Of a stretch of DNA of 64,000 bases, positions 42,592-51,794 are shown piece after piece; the stretch's first letter is position 1, and each line of letters starts with the position of its first letter. This DNA is from Gammaproteobacteria bacterium UBA4421. GTDB lineage: Bacteria; Pseudomonadota; Gammaproteobacteria; Pseudomonadales; Azotimanducaceae. The translations under genes were made by a program, and so were the position numbers. Under the pieces are notes generated by a model, which saw only the letters and a list, made by a program, of their open reading frames with translations, was not told where the DNA came from and did not search any database. The stretch lies in the NCBI GenBank assembly GCA_002389675.1, contig DGQF01000055.1:70199-134198 (forward strand), written 5' to 3'.

Positions 42592-43806
42592 TTATTTAGG
42601 CGCCGGCCCGCCCTGTCCGGTGAATTCAGGGTCTGGCTCATTGCCTAAGAATATGCTGCCCAAGTCTTGATACAGTGGATGTGAGACCCATCTGTGGGTC
42701 GCGCAGCCGTGGGCGTCACGCAGCTTTCGCTCCAAAGGACTGTGAGAGCGCATTGCGCTTGTCCCGGCCGCATTGTGCAGGCTGTCTACCAATTGCATAC
42801 AAATATTTGCGCCATGTGTGCAGGCCAAGCGCGCATTAATGGTGGTTTCAGCGCCGGGTGCCGGCGCGCCTGCATTCAGTTCGTCTTCGACATCTTGCAT
42901 AGCTTGCAACACATAAGTGCGAACCGCTCGATAGTTGGCCATGGCTTCGCCCATGCGGTAGGCTGCGATCGGACGTTTGGCCAGTGAGCTGGTTGACATC
43001 ATCGGGATCTTATTTTGTGCAAGATCTGCAAATGCCTCGAGCATGCCTTTCGCCACACCCAACGCCACGGCGACTTTGTTAAAGGATAACCTCAGCGGCA
43101 CCGGCATGCGAAATACTGGATTGTCATAGTGTGCAGGCGTCCGCATCAGGTCGACACCCAAAAATCGCGGTTCCACATAAGCGCCGTCTGCTTTGACATC
43201 GTTGCTTCCCGAACCGCGCAATCCTGCGACGTCCCAAGTATCTATGATTTCCCACTGATCACGATGCATCATCCACAGTTTCATGATGGGATTGCCGTCT
43301 TCACCACGCTCGGGTTCATCACCGTTCATCAATGGTGCGGCCATAAAACACCAAGTTGCATTATGACAACCACTGATGAAAGTTGATTGACCCCATACGC
43401 GCACGCCGCCATCTTCGGTGCGTTCTGCACGAGGTGGAATGGAACCGGGGCCGCCGCCGCCGCACATTACAACGTTTGGGTTGTCGATATACACTTCTTT
43501 TGCGAGCTCTGGATCCATCCCGCCGGCGGCCATGGCATTGATCTCAGATCCCAACATGACGTTCCACGCAACGGAGGCATCAATCGCGGCGATGCTCTCG
43601 AGTATTTTTATGGTGTCCAGGCTACTGGCGTCTTCGCCGCCTAATGCTTTGGGTAGTGTAAAACGAAAGAATCCTTCATCTATCAGCCGTTCAACAATAC
43701 TGTCTGGGAGTTTTCTGATTTTCTGCGCGGCATCTCCGCCTGCAGCAATTTCATCTCTCATACTTTCGATCTTGTCGAGGCGCTTTTCTAATAGTTCTGC
43801 GTGCAC
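42592..43806 (-). CDS. HsaA-like flavin-dependent monooxygenase (acyl-CoA dehydrogenase fold)
   Basis: A 404-residue member of the group D flavin monooxygenases and related acyl-CoA dehydrogenase-fold proteins. LPDSIVERLIDEGFFRFTLPKALGGEDASS (start of domain), the FISGCHNATWCFMAAPL region, and SLHNAAGTSAMRSHSPLERKLRDAHGCATH near the C-terminus are typical of HsaA, which hydroxylates the A ring of a seco-steroid, and of phenol hydroxylases. It uses FMNH2 or FADH2 from a reductase not seen here. It starts with GTG overlapping the upstream stop (TAGTG), behind GGAG. Precise substrate unknown. Confidence 0.84.
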   Translation of the reverse strand: MHAELLEKRLDKIESMRDEIAAGGDAAQKIRKLPDSIVERLIDEGFFRFTLPKALGGEDASSLDTIKILESIAAIDASVAWNVMLGSEINAMAAGGMDPELAKEVYIDNPNVVMCGGGGPGSIPPRAERTEDGGVRVWGQSTFISGCHNATWCFMAAPLMNGDEPERGEDGNPIMKLWMMHRDQWEIIDTWDVAGLRGSGSNDVKADGAYVEPRFLGVDLMRTPAHYDNPVFRMPVPLRLSFNKVAVALGVAKGMLEAFADLAQNKIPMMSTSSLAKRPIAAYRMGEAMANYRAVRTYVLQAMQDVEDELNAGAPAPGAETTINARLACTHGANICMQLVDSLHNAAGTSAMRSHSPLERKLRDAHGCATHRWVSHPLYQDLGSIFLGNEPDPEFTGQGGPAPK

Positions 43807-44348
43807 TAAAAATCTCCGAATATATCGTTTTGCATTTGGTAAAGAGGGTCACCTGGTAGGCGTTGGCCTCTCGCCAGCCCATCGAAAGGCGCACCCTTTA
43901 AGATAGCTGTCGCTTGAACGTTTTGGTTCCAATCCATAACCACCCAGCGAAACATAATTTTCCAGTAATCTCCCCGGCGCTGCATGTGATCGATGTATCG
44001 ACCTAAATAGGTCATCTCGACATCCGCTTCGTCGGGTTGGGCCGAATAATGATGGGCCATGACGTAGGATTCTACGACAGCGTCGTTATCTTTGAAATCT
44101 ACAATTGTGTTGGTGACGCGGTGCTGGGTCGCGGCGTATTTGGTGATTGTGGTGGGTAGATTTTCACAAAACGGGTGCGCTGGCCCGTTGTATGCACCGT
44201 AAGCGACTTCGGCCTCAGGCCAGTAGGCGCTTTTTAGTAAGTCGGCATCTGCTCGATCGACGCCGCGACAGTGCCTGTATAGGACGTCTTGGATGGCGAG
44301 TCGGTCGGCGATTTCTTTTAGATTAGGAATTTTTCCAGTGCTGTTCAT
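43806..44348 (-). CDS. SnoaL/NTF2-like protein
   Basis: A 180-residue SnoaL_4-type protein with RLAIQDVLYRHCRGVDRADADLLKSAYWPEA near the start and RYIDHMQRRGDYWKIMFRWVVMDW later, closely resembling the SnoaL protein at 12685-13206 in layout. It is the middle gene of a three-gene operon (VOC protein, this protein, HsaA-like monooxygenase) with a 3-bp gap before it and a one-base overlap after it. Such proteins act as ring isomerases, dehydratases or oxygenase accessory subunits. Function unassigned. Confidence 0.85.
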   Translation of the reverse strand: MNSTGKIPNLKEIADRLAIQDVLYRHCRGVDRADADLLKSAYWPEAEVAYGAYNGPAHPFCENLPTTITKYAATQHRVTNTIVDFKDNDAVVESYVMAHHYSAQPDEADVEMTYLGRYIDHMQRRGDYWKIMFRWVVMDWNQNVQATAILKGAPFDGLARGQRLPGDPLYQMQNDIFGDF

Positions 44349-44351
44349 GAT

Positions 44352-44849
44352 TTACTCGCTGGTGGCGTGGTGGGTCAAAGCCCCTTGTGCAATAGGGGTA
44401 TTGGCAATTTTTGCGCGCTCTGGATTACGAATCTCATAAATCTCGATCACGTTGCCAAAAGGATCATTGCCATAAACGGCTGCGCTATCGCCGAACTCCA
44501 CTGGCGGTCCGACAAAGGTCATGCCTGCTGCGCAGAGCCGCTGATGTTCAGCGACAATGTCGGTGACTTCCAAGGCGAAGTGTGGATAGCCGTAATCACA
44601 GGGACGCGAGCGCAAGTCCTTGGGTGGCGGTTGCGTATATTCCCAAAGTTCAATGTGGGCATTGCCGCCGCGTAACATGGCCATTTTTGCACTGGGTTCG
44701 GTCAGACCAATGGCGGCTTCTACCGCATCATTTTTACCAGAAAATTGGGCGCCCTCTACTTGTTCAAAACCCAGAACCTCGGTGTAAAAAGTCAGCGCTT
44801 GCTCAAAATCTGGAACACCGATGGCGATGTGATGTATGCCGATGATCAT
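44352..44849 (-). CDS. VOC-superfamily protein (glyoxalase/dioxygenase fold)
   Basis: A 165-residue vicinal-oxygen-chelate protein with two beta-alpha-beta-beta-beta modules. HHIAIGVPDFEQALTFYTEVLGFEQ (about 5-29) provides the first metal histidine, HIELWEYTQPP the first Glu, HFALEVTDI the second histidine and NVIEIYEIRNP the last Glu. The full metal set suggests an active epimerase, glyoxalase or small dioxygenase. Strong GGGAGG precedes the ATG. It leads the operon with the SnoaL-like and HsaA-like genes. The single-domain length is too short for a typical extradiol dioxygenase. Confidence 0.88.
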   Translation of the reverse strand: MIIGIHHIAIGVPDFEQALTFYTEVLGFEQVEGAQFSGKNDAVEAAIGLTEPSAKMAMLRGGNAHIELWEYTQPPPKDLRSRPCDYGYPHFALEVTDIVAEHQRLCAAGMTFVGPPVEFGDSAAVYGNDPFGNVIEIYEIRNPERAKIANTPIAQGALTHHATSE

Positions 44850-44982
44850 AGGTTTCCTCCCACTATGGCGTTTAATCTAGCATTGTTGTCACAGGACTGC
44901 ATCGTCTATCCAGTTTCGCGGCTTGTTTGTCTGATGATGTGTCGTGTAGCTGATTGTAGTTTTTTATGGTTCGCCAGAATGC

Positions 44983-46209
44983 TTAGTTCAGCCAGCGAGG
45001 TGGGACGTGGTCTTCAACCAGTTGGGTGATGCTGATGCTGCGCAGGTCGTGTTCTCTGCCCACTGCTAGGGCGAATTCTGAAATATCGTTGGTCCGGGTA
45101 AATACGCGAGCGTTTGGATATCGTTGTTTGACCCACAGGGCTGTGCGTAAATTGTCCTGCTCTTTTCCCGTGCCGAGAATTACCGTGGGTTCGGCGATGG
45201 ACAAGTCAATTTTTTCCGCCAGGCTGCCCCATACGAGTGGGTGTGAGATATCGCCCTGAAAAATACTGCGCTGATAGGTTGTGCCGATGCGTTGTTGTTC
45301 CTCTGCAACCATAATTCGGCGTTTGGCGTCGATATCGATCACCGCCACATGTGCGATATCTTGAGTTGCAATGTTTTGTAACTCCTCCAAGACAGATTGA
45401 CCAAAGCGCCCGAACCCTGCGATTACGACCGCGTCGCGGGCTGTGGTGCGTTTGAAATGCTCCATGAGGTTGCTGTGCACAAAACCTTTAGCGGCCATAT
45501 TATAGGTGTTGAAAATCTCACATTTTTTGCTCAGTGCTGTGCTTTGTGCGGCGCGGCTGAAACGTAGATTATGACAATGTAGGACTACTTTGTTGGTCAA
45601 CGAGGGGGCTATTTCCAAAATTCGGGTAGCCGCCTCGAACGCTTGAAAGTCGTTATCACCCAATAGCAGGACACGGTGCGCACGCGTTAAGCGCAGTTGT
45701 TGCAGCAAATACCGGTGCGTTAGATTGCCCACAACGGTAATTGCGTCAAACTTCTGAGCCAGTTCTTGCTCTCTGACAGGGTCCCAATTGCTGTCGACCA
45801 CAACAACTTGTGTGGCGGTGCCAGAGCGCTTTAGTAATCTTAAGTAGCTGGTGGTTAAGCGCCCTGAGCCATAGATAATGGTGTGATTGGCTATGCCCCG
45901 TAACCGCGACCGGTCGGGTGTCAGGACTTGCACCACGGCATCTATGACGGCAGAGGCGGTGAGCAAAGGCGCGCCGAAGTAAGCGATCCATAATAAGGTT
46001 TGGCCCCACCAGGGGCCACCCTTTGGAGTACCCACGTCAAGCCCGCCGACGACGAAAAATCCGAGCGCATAGTAGGCTCTGGTTAACCATCCGGCGCTTT
46101 CCAGTTCAGGCCTTTCGGATAAACCAACCCCGGTATACAGTCCAGCAAAGCCAAAGATAAACAGGGTGGCTGCAGCCCACCAGCGCCAGTTAAGTTTTGT
46201 TTCTGACAT
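44983..46209 (-). CDS. Membrane protein with two RCK (TrkA-N) domains
   Basis: A 408-residue protein. The N-terminus has about two transmembrane helices (13-31 and 70-95) joined by a loop FVVGGLDVGTPKGGPWWG, where a K+ channel would have TVGYGD. Two Rossmann domains follow: HTIIYGSGRLTTSYL (about 108-122) and DAVVIAGFGRFGQSVLEEL (about 257-275). The plan looks like a two-helix channel-like protein with duplicated RCK domains, but the selectivity filter is not conserved. It may be an NAD-sensing transporter regulator. The gene follows the crotonase by 5 bp on the same strand. Confidence 0.82.
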   Translation of the reverse strand: MSETKLNWRWWAAATLFIFGFAGLYTGVGLSERPELESAGWLTRAYYALGFFVVGGLDVGTPKGGPWWGQTLLWIAYFGAPLLTASAVIDAVVQVLTPDRSRLRGIANHTIIYGSGRLTTSYLRLLKRSGTATQVVVVDSNWDPVREQELAQKFDAITVVGNLTHRYLLQQLRLTRAHRVLLLGDNDFQAFEAATRILEIAPSLTNKVVLHCHNLRFSRAAQSTALSKKCEIFNTYNMAAKGFVHSNLMEHFKRTTARDAVVIAGFGRFGQSVLEELQNIATQDIAHVAVIDIDAKRRIMVAEEQQRIGTTYQRSIFQGDISHPLVWGSLAEKIDLSIAEPTVILGTGKEQDNLRTALWVKQRYPNARVFTRTNDISEFALAVGREHDLRSISITQLVEDHVPPRWLN

Positions 46210-46214
46210 GCAAT

Positions 46215-47042
46215 TTAGTGTCCGGTAAATTTTGGCGGGCGTTTTTCGGCGAATGCGCGCAAGCCTTCTTCAAAGTCTCTGGTTTTGAATAGTCCGGCCA
46301 GGTGCACCATCAGATGGTCTACGGCTGTATCATAAGATTCTTCCATCCCCATGCGCATCATTCTTTTGGTCGTCTGTACAGCCACGGGAGCGTTAGCCGC
46401 CACGTCTTCTGCCCAAGCCCATGCAGTCTCCATGAGTGCGGTGCTGGGTACCACCGCGTTCACGATGCCAATATCCAGACTTTCTTGGGCGCCGACTGTG
46501 CGGCCTCGATAGTACAACTCGGCGGCCTTGGCCCAGCCGACGAGGCGGGGCAAAAGCCATGTGCCGCCACTTTCAGGGACGACGTTGCGCTTGGCGGTCA
46601 CGGCGGCAAGTTTTGCGTCCTCGGCCATAATTCGCATATCACAAAGGAGCGTCAGATCCATGCCGTAGCCTGCTGCGGCGCCGTTGATGGCGCAGATAAT
46701 GGGTGTATCTGTATGCCACATGACATTAATCGGTGCATCGCGTAGGTCGAATAACGCGCGCGCCGGCCGCGCTGTTTCGCCCTGTTGCGGATCCTGCTCT
46801 TTTTGCATGCGCTCACTGGTATCAATCAAGTCAAGACCGCTACAAAAGCCACGACCAGCGCCGGTAAGAATGATACAGCGCACATCTGGATCTTTGTCAG
46901 CTTCGACCATTTTCGCCGATAATTCTTGAAGCATGTCGCGGCTGATGGCGTTAAGTCGCTCGGGCCGATTGAGCGTGAAAGTGACAATATGTCCAGTTTG
47001 TTCAACTAGGAGTTGCGGCGTGGTAGATGGAGTGATGGCCAT
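46215..47042 (-). CDS. Enoyl-CoA hydratase/isomerase family protein
   Basis: A 275-residue crotonase. FCSGLDLIDTSE (about 67-78) and AINGAAAGYGMDLTLLCDMRI (about 114-134) form the oxyanion hole; KRNVVPESGGTWLLPRLVGWAKAAEL holds a catalytic Glu. It is likely to hydrate or isomerise an acyl-CoA intermediate. It is divergent from the carotenoid oxygenase across 178 bp containing the small palindrome GTAAATTGTTTAC (47099-47111), and 5 bp upstream of the RCK membrane protein gene. Confidence 0.9.
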   Translation of the reverse strand: MAITPSTTPQLLVEQTGHIVTFTLNRPERLNAISRDMLQELSAKMVEADKDPDVRCIILTGAGRGFCSGLDLIDTSERMQKEQDPQQGETARPARALFDLRDAPINVMWHTDTPIICAINGAAAGYGMDLTLLCDMRIMAEDAKLAAVTAKRNVVPESGGTWLLPRLVGWAKAAELYYRGRTVGAQESLDIGIVNAVVPSTALMETAWAWAEDVAANAPVAVQTTKRMMRMGMEESYDTAVDHLMVHLAGLFKTRDFEEGLRAFAEKRPPKFTGH

Positions 47043-47220
47043 GAGACAGGGTCCGTTTTGTGATTATCTCGGCATGTTAGTCCTGTTGGGCAAAGGCTGT
47101 AAATTGTTTACGTGCAGTTAACGTTTGGGTTTATGGGCCCTGTCTGCCGGTGGGAATAACATTTGCTTTTTAAGATGATGTGTTAAGTTTAGGTAATTGT
47201 TTTGTCCTTAAGGAGAGGTC

Positions 47221-48612
47221 GTGTCTGAAGCTACCGTTATAGATTCAATTAACCCCCATTTGCGGGGCAATAATGCACCGATTCATGAAGAAATTACGGC
47301 GCAAAATCTGCAGGTGATAGGGAAAATCCCTGATGATCTTGAGGGTAATTTTCTGCGTATAGGCCCCAATCCCTACTTTGTACCAGATGAGCAGCGCTAT
47401 CACCTGTTCGACGGGGACGGCATGATACATGGCGTGCATATTTCCAAAGGTGGGGCCACATATCGCAACCGCTTTATTGATTCAGCTGGTTTGCGCGAGG
47501 AACGTCAGCAGGGTAAATGGATTTATCCGGGTCTGAATATGTTTGGTGATTATTTGGCCAAAGGTGAAATGCCAAGCAGCAAAAATACGGGCAATACGGC
47601 AATGGTGTTTCACAACAACCAGTTGTTTGCGTTGATGGAAGGGGGTAAGCCTTATCGTGTTTCGCTGCCTGATTTGCAGACGCAGGGGGAACATGATTTT
47701 CACGGCACGTTGACCCACAATTTTACGGCGCACCCGAAGGTGGACAGTCAGTCAGGTGAAATGATGACCTTTGGCTACGGGATTATGCCACCTTATTTGA
47801 CTTACTCTGTGGTGGGCGTGGACGGAAGGGCCGGACACACGACCGAAATTACGCTCCCCAGGCCGGTGATGATGCATGATTGTGCGATTACGGCGCGTTA
47901 CACCATTTTTCCGGATCTTCCGTTAGTTTTTGATCTCGAAAAAATGATGGCCGGAGAAGGTTTGGTCGGCTGGGATCCGGCTAATGGCTGCCGAATTGGA
48001 ATTTTGCCCAGACAGGGTTCAGATCAGAATATTCGCTGGTTCGAAATCGAAGAAAGTTTTTTATTTCACGTTGCTAATGCCTGGGAGGAGGGCGATGAGG
48101 TCATTGTGCAGGCTTGTCGGTCCGATCGCGGTGGAATAGAAAGCGGCGATGGCGATGTGCGGGCGCAGTTAGGACAGCTGCATGAATGGCGTTTTAATAT
48201 GACCACGGGAGAAGTCAGTTCAAAGCCTTTGGATCGTGGCTTCTATTGTGACTTCCCGAGGATAAAAGAAGATCTCGTCGGTTATAAAAACCGGTATATT
48301 TATGCCTCCAGGTTTCGTGTGGATGAAATGCCGATGTTTGATGGCGAACTGAAATACGATAACCAAACGGGCGAAATTTCGGTTCACCATTTTGGTGATC
48401 ATTGTGAATCGGGCGAGGCGGTTTTTGCACCTCGCCAAAATGCGAGCAGTGAAGACGATGGGTACGTCATTTGTTTTGTCTACGATAAACAAACACAAAC
48501 CAGTGAATGCCAAATCATAGACGCGCAGCGCTTTGCTGATGCACCGGTGGCAAGAATCAAAATACCGCAGCGCGTACCGCACGGATTTCACGCGGCTTGG
48601 GTTGCCGATTAA
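47221..48612 (+). CDS. Carotenoid/lignostilbene oxygenase (RPE65 family)
   Basis: A 463-residue seven-bladed propeller oxygenase. The four iron-ligand histidines are visible: His171 (FTAHPK), His219 (MMHDCAIT), His283 (FLFHVANAWEEGD) and His457 (VPHGFHAAW). EGNFLRIGPNPYF (41-53) and HLFDGDGMIHGV (61-72) are family landmarks. It cleaves a C=C bond of an apocarotenoid, stilbene or similar polyene with O2. GTG start at 47221 behind AAGGAGAGG. It lacks a signal peptide. A GST gene follows after 82 bp, which could detoxify an aldehyde product. Confidence 0.93.
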   Translation: MSEATVIDSINPHLRGNNAPIHEEITAQNLQVIGKIPDDLEGNFLRIGPNPYFVPDEQRYHLFDGDGMIHGVHISKGGATYRNRFIDSAGLREERQQGKWIYPGLNMFGDYLAKGEMPSSKNTGNTAMVFHNNQLFALMEGGKPYRVSLPDLQTQGEHDFHGTLTHNFTAHPKVDSQSGEMMTFGYGIMPPYLTYSVVGVDGRAGHTTEITLPRPVMMHDCAITARYTIFPDLPLVFDLEKMMAGEGLVGWDPANGCRIGILPRQGSDQNIRWFEIEESFLFHVANAWEEGDEVIVQACRSDRGGIESGDGDVRAQLGQLHEWRFNMTTGEVSSKPLDRGFYCDFPRIKEDLVGYKNRYIYASRFRVDEMPMFDGELKYDNQTGEISVHHFGDHCESGEAVFAPRQNASSEDDGYVICFVYDKQTQTSECQIIDAQRFADAPVARIKIPQRVPHGFHAAWVAD

Positions 48613-48694
48613 ATATATACGGTGTGCGCCCTACATGGGTCTAGAGGCATCCATAAACACCAACAACATGAATAACACGGACAAGAGAAGAATA

Positions 48695-49309
48695 ATGGGC
48701 AAGCCAACGCTTTATGGGATCAGTGCATCACGAGCCTTTCGCTCAATCTGGGCAGCCGAAGAAATAGGTCTTGAATATAACCACGTAGCGACTTCGTTTC
48801 GGGGAGACGCGCAGGCTGAGTCTTATCGATCAGTCAATCCAAATGCCCGGATTCCCGCGTTGGTGGATGGCGATTTTAAGCTCTTCGAGTCGATGGCGAT
48901 TAACCTTTACCTTGCTCAGACTTATGGGCCTCATTTGCTGGCCGAAGGGGCGCAGGCGCAGGCTTTGACGTGGCAGTGGACGGTTTGGGGGATCAGTGAA
49001 ATTGAGCCTCTACAAATGCAGATTGTGGTGCAAAAACTATTTACCAAGCCGGAGAGTCGCAATGCCGGGATCGTTGCAGGCGCCGAGCGGGCCTTGGAGA
49101 GGCCGTTGGCAGTTTTAAACGCGGGTTTGGCGGATCAAGCTTATTTGTTGGGTGACGAATTTACGATTGCTGATCTCAATCTCTCGGGTGTAATGGATTT
49201 GTTCAAAAATATTGAATTCGAGACGGCCGCCTGGCCAAACGTTGAGCGCTGGTTGAAGGCCTGTTACTCGCGCCCTTCTTATCAAAGTGCGAAGCGCGTG
49301 GGTACTTAG
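48695..49309 (+). CDS. Glutathione S-transferase
   Basis: A 204-residue GST. TLYGISASRAFRSIWAAEEI opens the thioredoxin domain with a serine-rich active-site loop (SASRAFR), NPNARIPALVDGDF gives the cis-proline and LFESMAINLYLAQTY the glutathione site. FTIADLNLSGVM is the C-terminal capping motif. The ATG at 48695 is supported by conservation of the start (KPTLYG); an ATG 27 bases upstream is an alternative. The weak AGAGAAGA upstream may be the ribosome site. It probably belongs with the carotenoid oxygenase. Confidence 0.87.
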   Translation: MGKPTLYGISASRAFRSIWAAEEIGLEYNHVATSFRGDAQAESYRSVNPNARIPALVDGDFKLFESMAINLYLAQTYGPHLLAEGAQAQALTWQWTVWGISEIEPLQMQIVVQKLFTKPESRNAGIVAGAERALERPLAVLNAGLADQAYLLGDEFTIADLNLSGVMDLFKNIEFETAAWPNVERWLKACYSRPSYQSAKRVGT

Positions 49310-49360
49310 AACGACTAAACGTTGCCTATGGGTGACGGCGCGTGAGTGTTGCAGTCTAGG

Positions 49361-50980
49361 TTAGCGTTGATGGCGATGCGCTTGTTTGATGAACGCGGCA
49401 GCCTGTTCTGCGATCATGACCGTGGGCGCATTGGTATTGCCCGACGTAATTGTGGGCATCACTGATGCGTCAGCCACTCTCAAGTGAGCAACCCCATGGA
49501 CAGCGAGTCGATCGTTGACGACGGCCATGGCATCTTGACCCATTTTACAGGTGCCTACAGGATGAAAAATAGTGGTGCCCAACTCGCCCGCGGCTTGGCG
49601 CATGGACGCCTCGGTTTTGATGTCGGCACCGGGTTTAAGTTCTTTGGGGTTAAATGGGGATAATGCGTTTGACTGCATTATGCGCCGGGTGAATTTTAGA
49701 GATTCAACGGCCACGGCCAAGTCCTCTTCCGTAGAAAGATAGTTCAGCTGAATTTTAGGCGCTGCAAAGGGATCTTTGTTTTTGACCTGTATATGTCCGC
49801 GGCTGCTAGGGCGTAGGTTGCAGACGCTGGGGGTAATTGCGTTGTAACGATGTAATGGTGCGCCAAACCTATCTAGTGATAGTGGTTGGACATGCCATTC
49901 AATATTGGCAGAGGTTTGTTCTGGGTGGCTTTTTGCAAACGCTCCTAATTGTGAAGGCGGCATGGTCAACGGCCCAGTATGTTTAATAAAATACTCCAAG
50001 CCCATGGCAGCCAATCCCCAAGGGGTGCGGGCACGTTGATTCAGCGTAACCGTATTATCGACCTGATAGATGGTGCGAATCTGTAAGTGATCCTGCAAAT
50101 TTTGGCCAACGCCGGGCAGGTTATGACGCGTTTCAATTTGGTGCTGACCAAGTAGACCAGCTGGGCCGATGCCCGCAAGCTGTAACATTTGAGGGGATGC
50201 AACCGCGCCTGCACTTAAAATGACCTCGCTGCGGGCCAGCCATGTTTGTTGTCCCGAGGGGGTTTGAACCGTCACTCCCCGTGCAATGAGCTCGCCGTTT
50301 TGTTGACGGTCAATATTCAGTTGAGTGACGTGTGCTTGAGTCAGCACGGTTAGGTTAGGTCGGTTTTTCACGGGATCGAGAAATGCGCGGGCGGAACTCC
50401 AGCGGCGGCCGGCTTTTTGATTCATCTGGAAATAAGCATTGCCGAAATTGTCACCTTGGTTGAACTCCTTGATTTTTGGGATACCACATTCCTCAGCTGC
50501 GTCTCGCCACGCGTCGAGAATCTCCCAATTCACTCTTCGCTCTTCGACATTCAGCTCGCCGGTGTCGCCGTGGAATTGGTTGGCGCCATGCTGGTATTTC
50601 TCTGATTGTTTAAAGACCGGTAATACGTCCTCCCAGCCCCAACCTTGATTGCCCAGTTGCGCCCAATGATCGTAGTCGCTGCTTTGGCCGCGCATATAGA
50701 CCATTGCATTAATTGACGAACAGCCGCCGAGGACTTTACCGCGCGCGTAACCAATGGAGCGGCCATTTAGGCCGGGTTCAGGCTCTGTTTCAAAACACCA
50801 GTCGGTGCGAGGATTGCCAATGGTGAAAAGATATCCGACGGGTATATCAATCCAGAAATAATTGTCTTTCTTACCGGCTTCAAGAAGTAGTACATTTTTT
50901 TCGGGGTCGGCTGATAGACGATTTGCCAATACGCAGCCCGCGGTGCCAGCGCCAATAATAATGTAGTCGTAATCTTTCAC
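49361..50980 (-). CDS. GMC-family oxidoreductase (choline/alcohol dehydrogenase-like)
   Basis: A 539-residue flavoprotein. FAD site IIGAGTAGCVLANRLS near 8-23, ARGKVLGGCSSINAMVYMRG (GMC signature 1, about 79-98), SAGAVASPQMLQLAGIGP (signature 2), and HPVGTCKMG with the catalytic His near the C-terminus, followed by NTNAPTVMIAEQ. It oxidises primary alcohols to aldehydes like AlkJ or choline dehydrogenase, usually at the inner membrane face. GTG start at 50980 behind AGAGAGG; there is no in-frame ATG nearby. Divergent from the next GST across 181 bp that hold a hairpin, GCACTG (51021) to CAGTGC (51038). Confidence 0.93.
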   Translation of the reverse strand: MKDYDYIIIGAGTAGCVLANRLSADPEKNVLLLEAGKKDNYFWIDIPVGYLFTIGNPRTDWCFETEPEPGLNGRSIGYARGKVLGGCSSINAMVYMRGQSSDYDHWAQLGNQGWGWEDVLPVFKQSEKYQHGANQFHGDTGELNVEERRVNWEILDAWRDAAEECGIPKIKEFNQGDNFGNAYFQMNQKAGRRWSSARAFLDPVKNRPNLTVLTQAHVTQLNIDRQQNGELIARGVTVQTPSGQQTWLARSEVILSAGAVASPQMLQLAGIGPAGLLGQHQIETRHNLPGVGQNLQDHLQIRTIYQVDNTVTLNQRARTPWGLAAMGLEYFIKHTGPLTMPPSQLGAFAKSHPEQTSANIEWHVQPLSLDRFGAPLHRYNAITPSVCNLRPSSRGHIQVKNKDPFAAPKIQLNYLSTEEDLAVAVESLKFTRRIMQSNALSPFNPKELKPGADIKTEASMRQAAGELGTTIFHPVGTCKMGQDAMAVVNDRLAVHGVAHLRVADASVMPTITSGNTNAPTVMIAEQAAAFIKQAHRHQR

Positions 50981-51161
50981 GCATAACCTCTCTGTGTTAC
51001 GACAAGGATAGCAGAGGGTTGCACTGTTTTTCAGGTTCAGTGCTGCTGTGTGTCTTTGCGGTTGAGCATGGGGGAGAGGGTGATCAGCCTGAGTCAAGAT
51101 CTGGCTATTTGCTCAGATGAGGATCATTCTTGCGGTACTGCAAACCAAAGTAGGAGAAGCT

Positions 51162-51794
51162 ATGAAACTTTATCGGGTTGCTGCTGCGCCGAATCCCACC
51201 AAAGTGATGTTGTATATTGCCGAGCGCGAAGCCTTGGGTGCGCAAATACCGGTTGAGCAGGTGTCCGTTAATGTCATTAAAGGTGAACATCGAGCAGCGG
51301 AGCATCTTGCGCGCAATCCGTTTGGTACGCTGCCGGTTCTCGCGCTTGATGACGGCAGTTATCTATTGGAATCACTGTCAATTATTATGTACCTAGAATC
51401 TCGTTTTCCTGAACACAGGTTACTGCCAGTGGAAATTGAAGCCTGTGCGTTGGCAAAAGATTTAGAGCGCACGGTTGAAATGCGCGTTGCGATGCCTATC
51501 GCGCGTTATGTTCATGCCACCCGGTCACCGCTGGGTTACCCGCCTGACCTAAAGGTTGCTGGTGAAATCGAAGGGTCTTTGCCTGTGGCGTTAAAATGGC
51601 TCGAAAAGAAACTCAGCGATGGGCGCGAGATGCTCATGGGTTCGCAAGTGAGCATTGCCGATTGTACCTTACAATCTGCGCTGCAATTTGCTCGGTTTGG
51701 TCAAGCTGATCTAATTGGAGCCTACCCTCTGTTGGCGGCTTGGGATAGTCGGTATCGCGCGCGGCCAGCGGCGCTTTCGATTCTTAAGTTTTAG
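51162..51794 (+). CDS. Glutathione S-transferase
   Basis: A 210-residue GST with YRVAAAPNPTKVMLYIAE (residues 4-21) as the N-terminal helix region, RNPFGTLPVLALDDGSYLLESLSIIMYLESRF for the cis-proline and glutathione contacts, and VSIADCTLQSALQFARF for the C-terminal cap. ATG at 51162 with TAGGAG 6 bases ahead. Position beside the GMC oxidoreductase and a CoA ligase suggests a role on reactive aldehydes or epoxides. Its 3' end overlaps the convergent acyl-CoA synthetase by 11 bp. Confidence 0.87.
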   Translation: MKLYRVAAAPNPTKVMLYIAEREALGAQIPVEQVSVNVIKGEHRAAEHLARNPFGTLPVLALDDGSYLLESLSIIMYLESRFPEHRLLPVEIEACALAKDLERTVEMRVAMPIARYVHATRSPLGYPPDLKVAGEIEGSLPVALKWLEKKLSDGREMLMGSQVSIADCTLQSALQFARFGQADLIGAYPLLAAWDSRYRARPAALSILKF

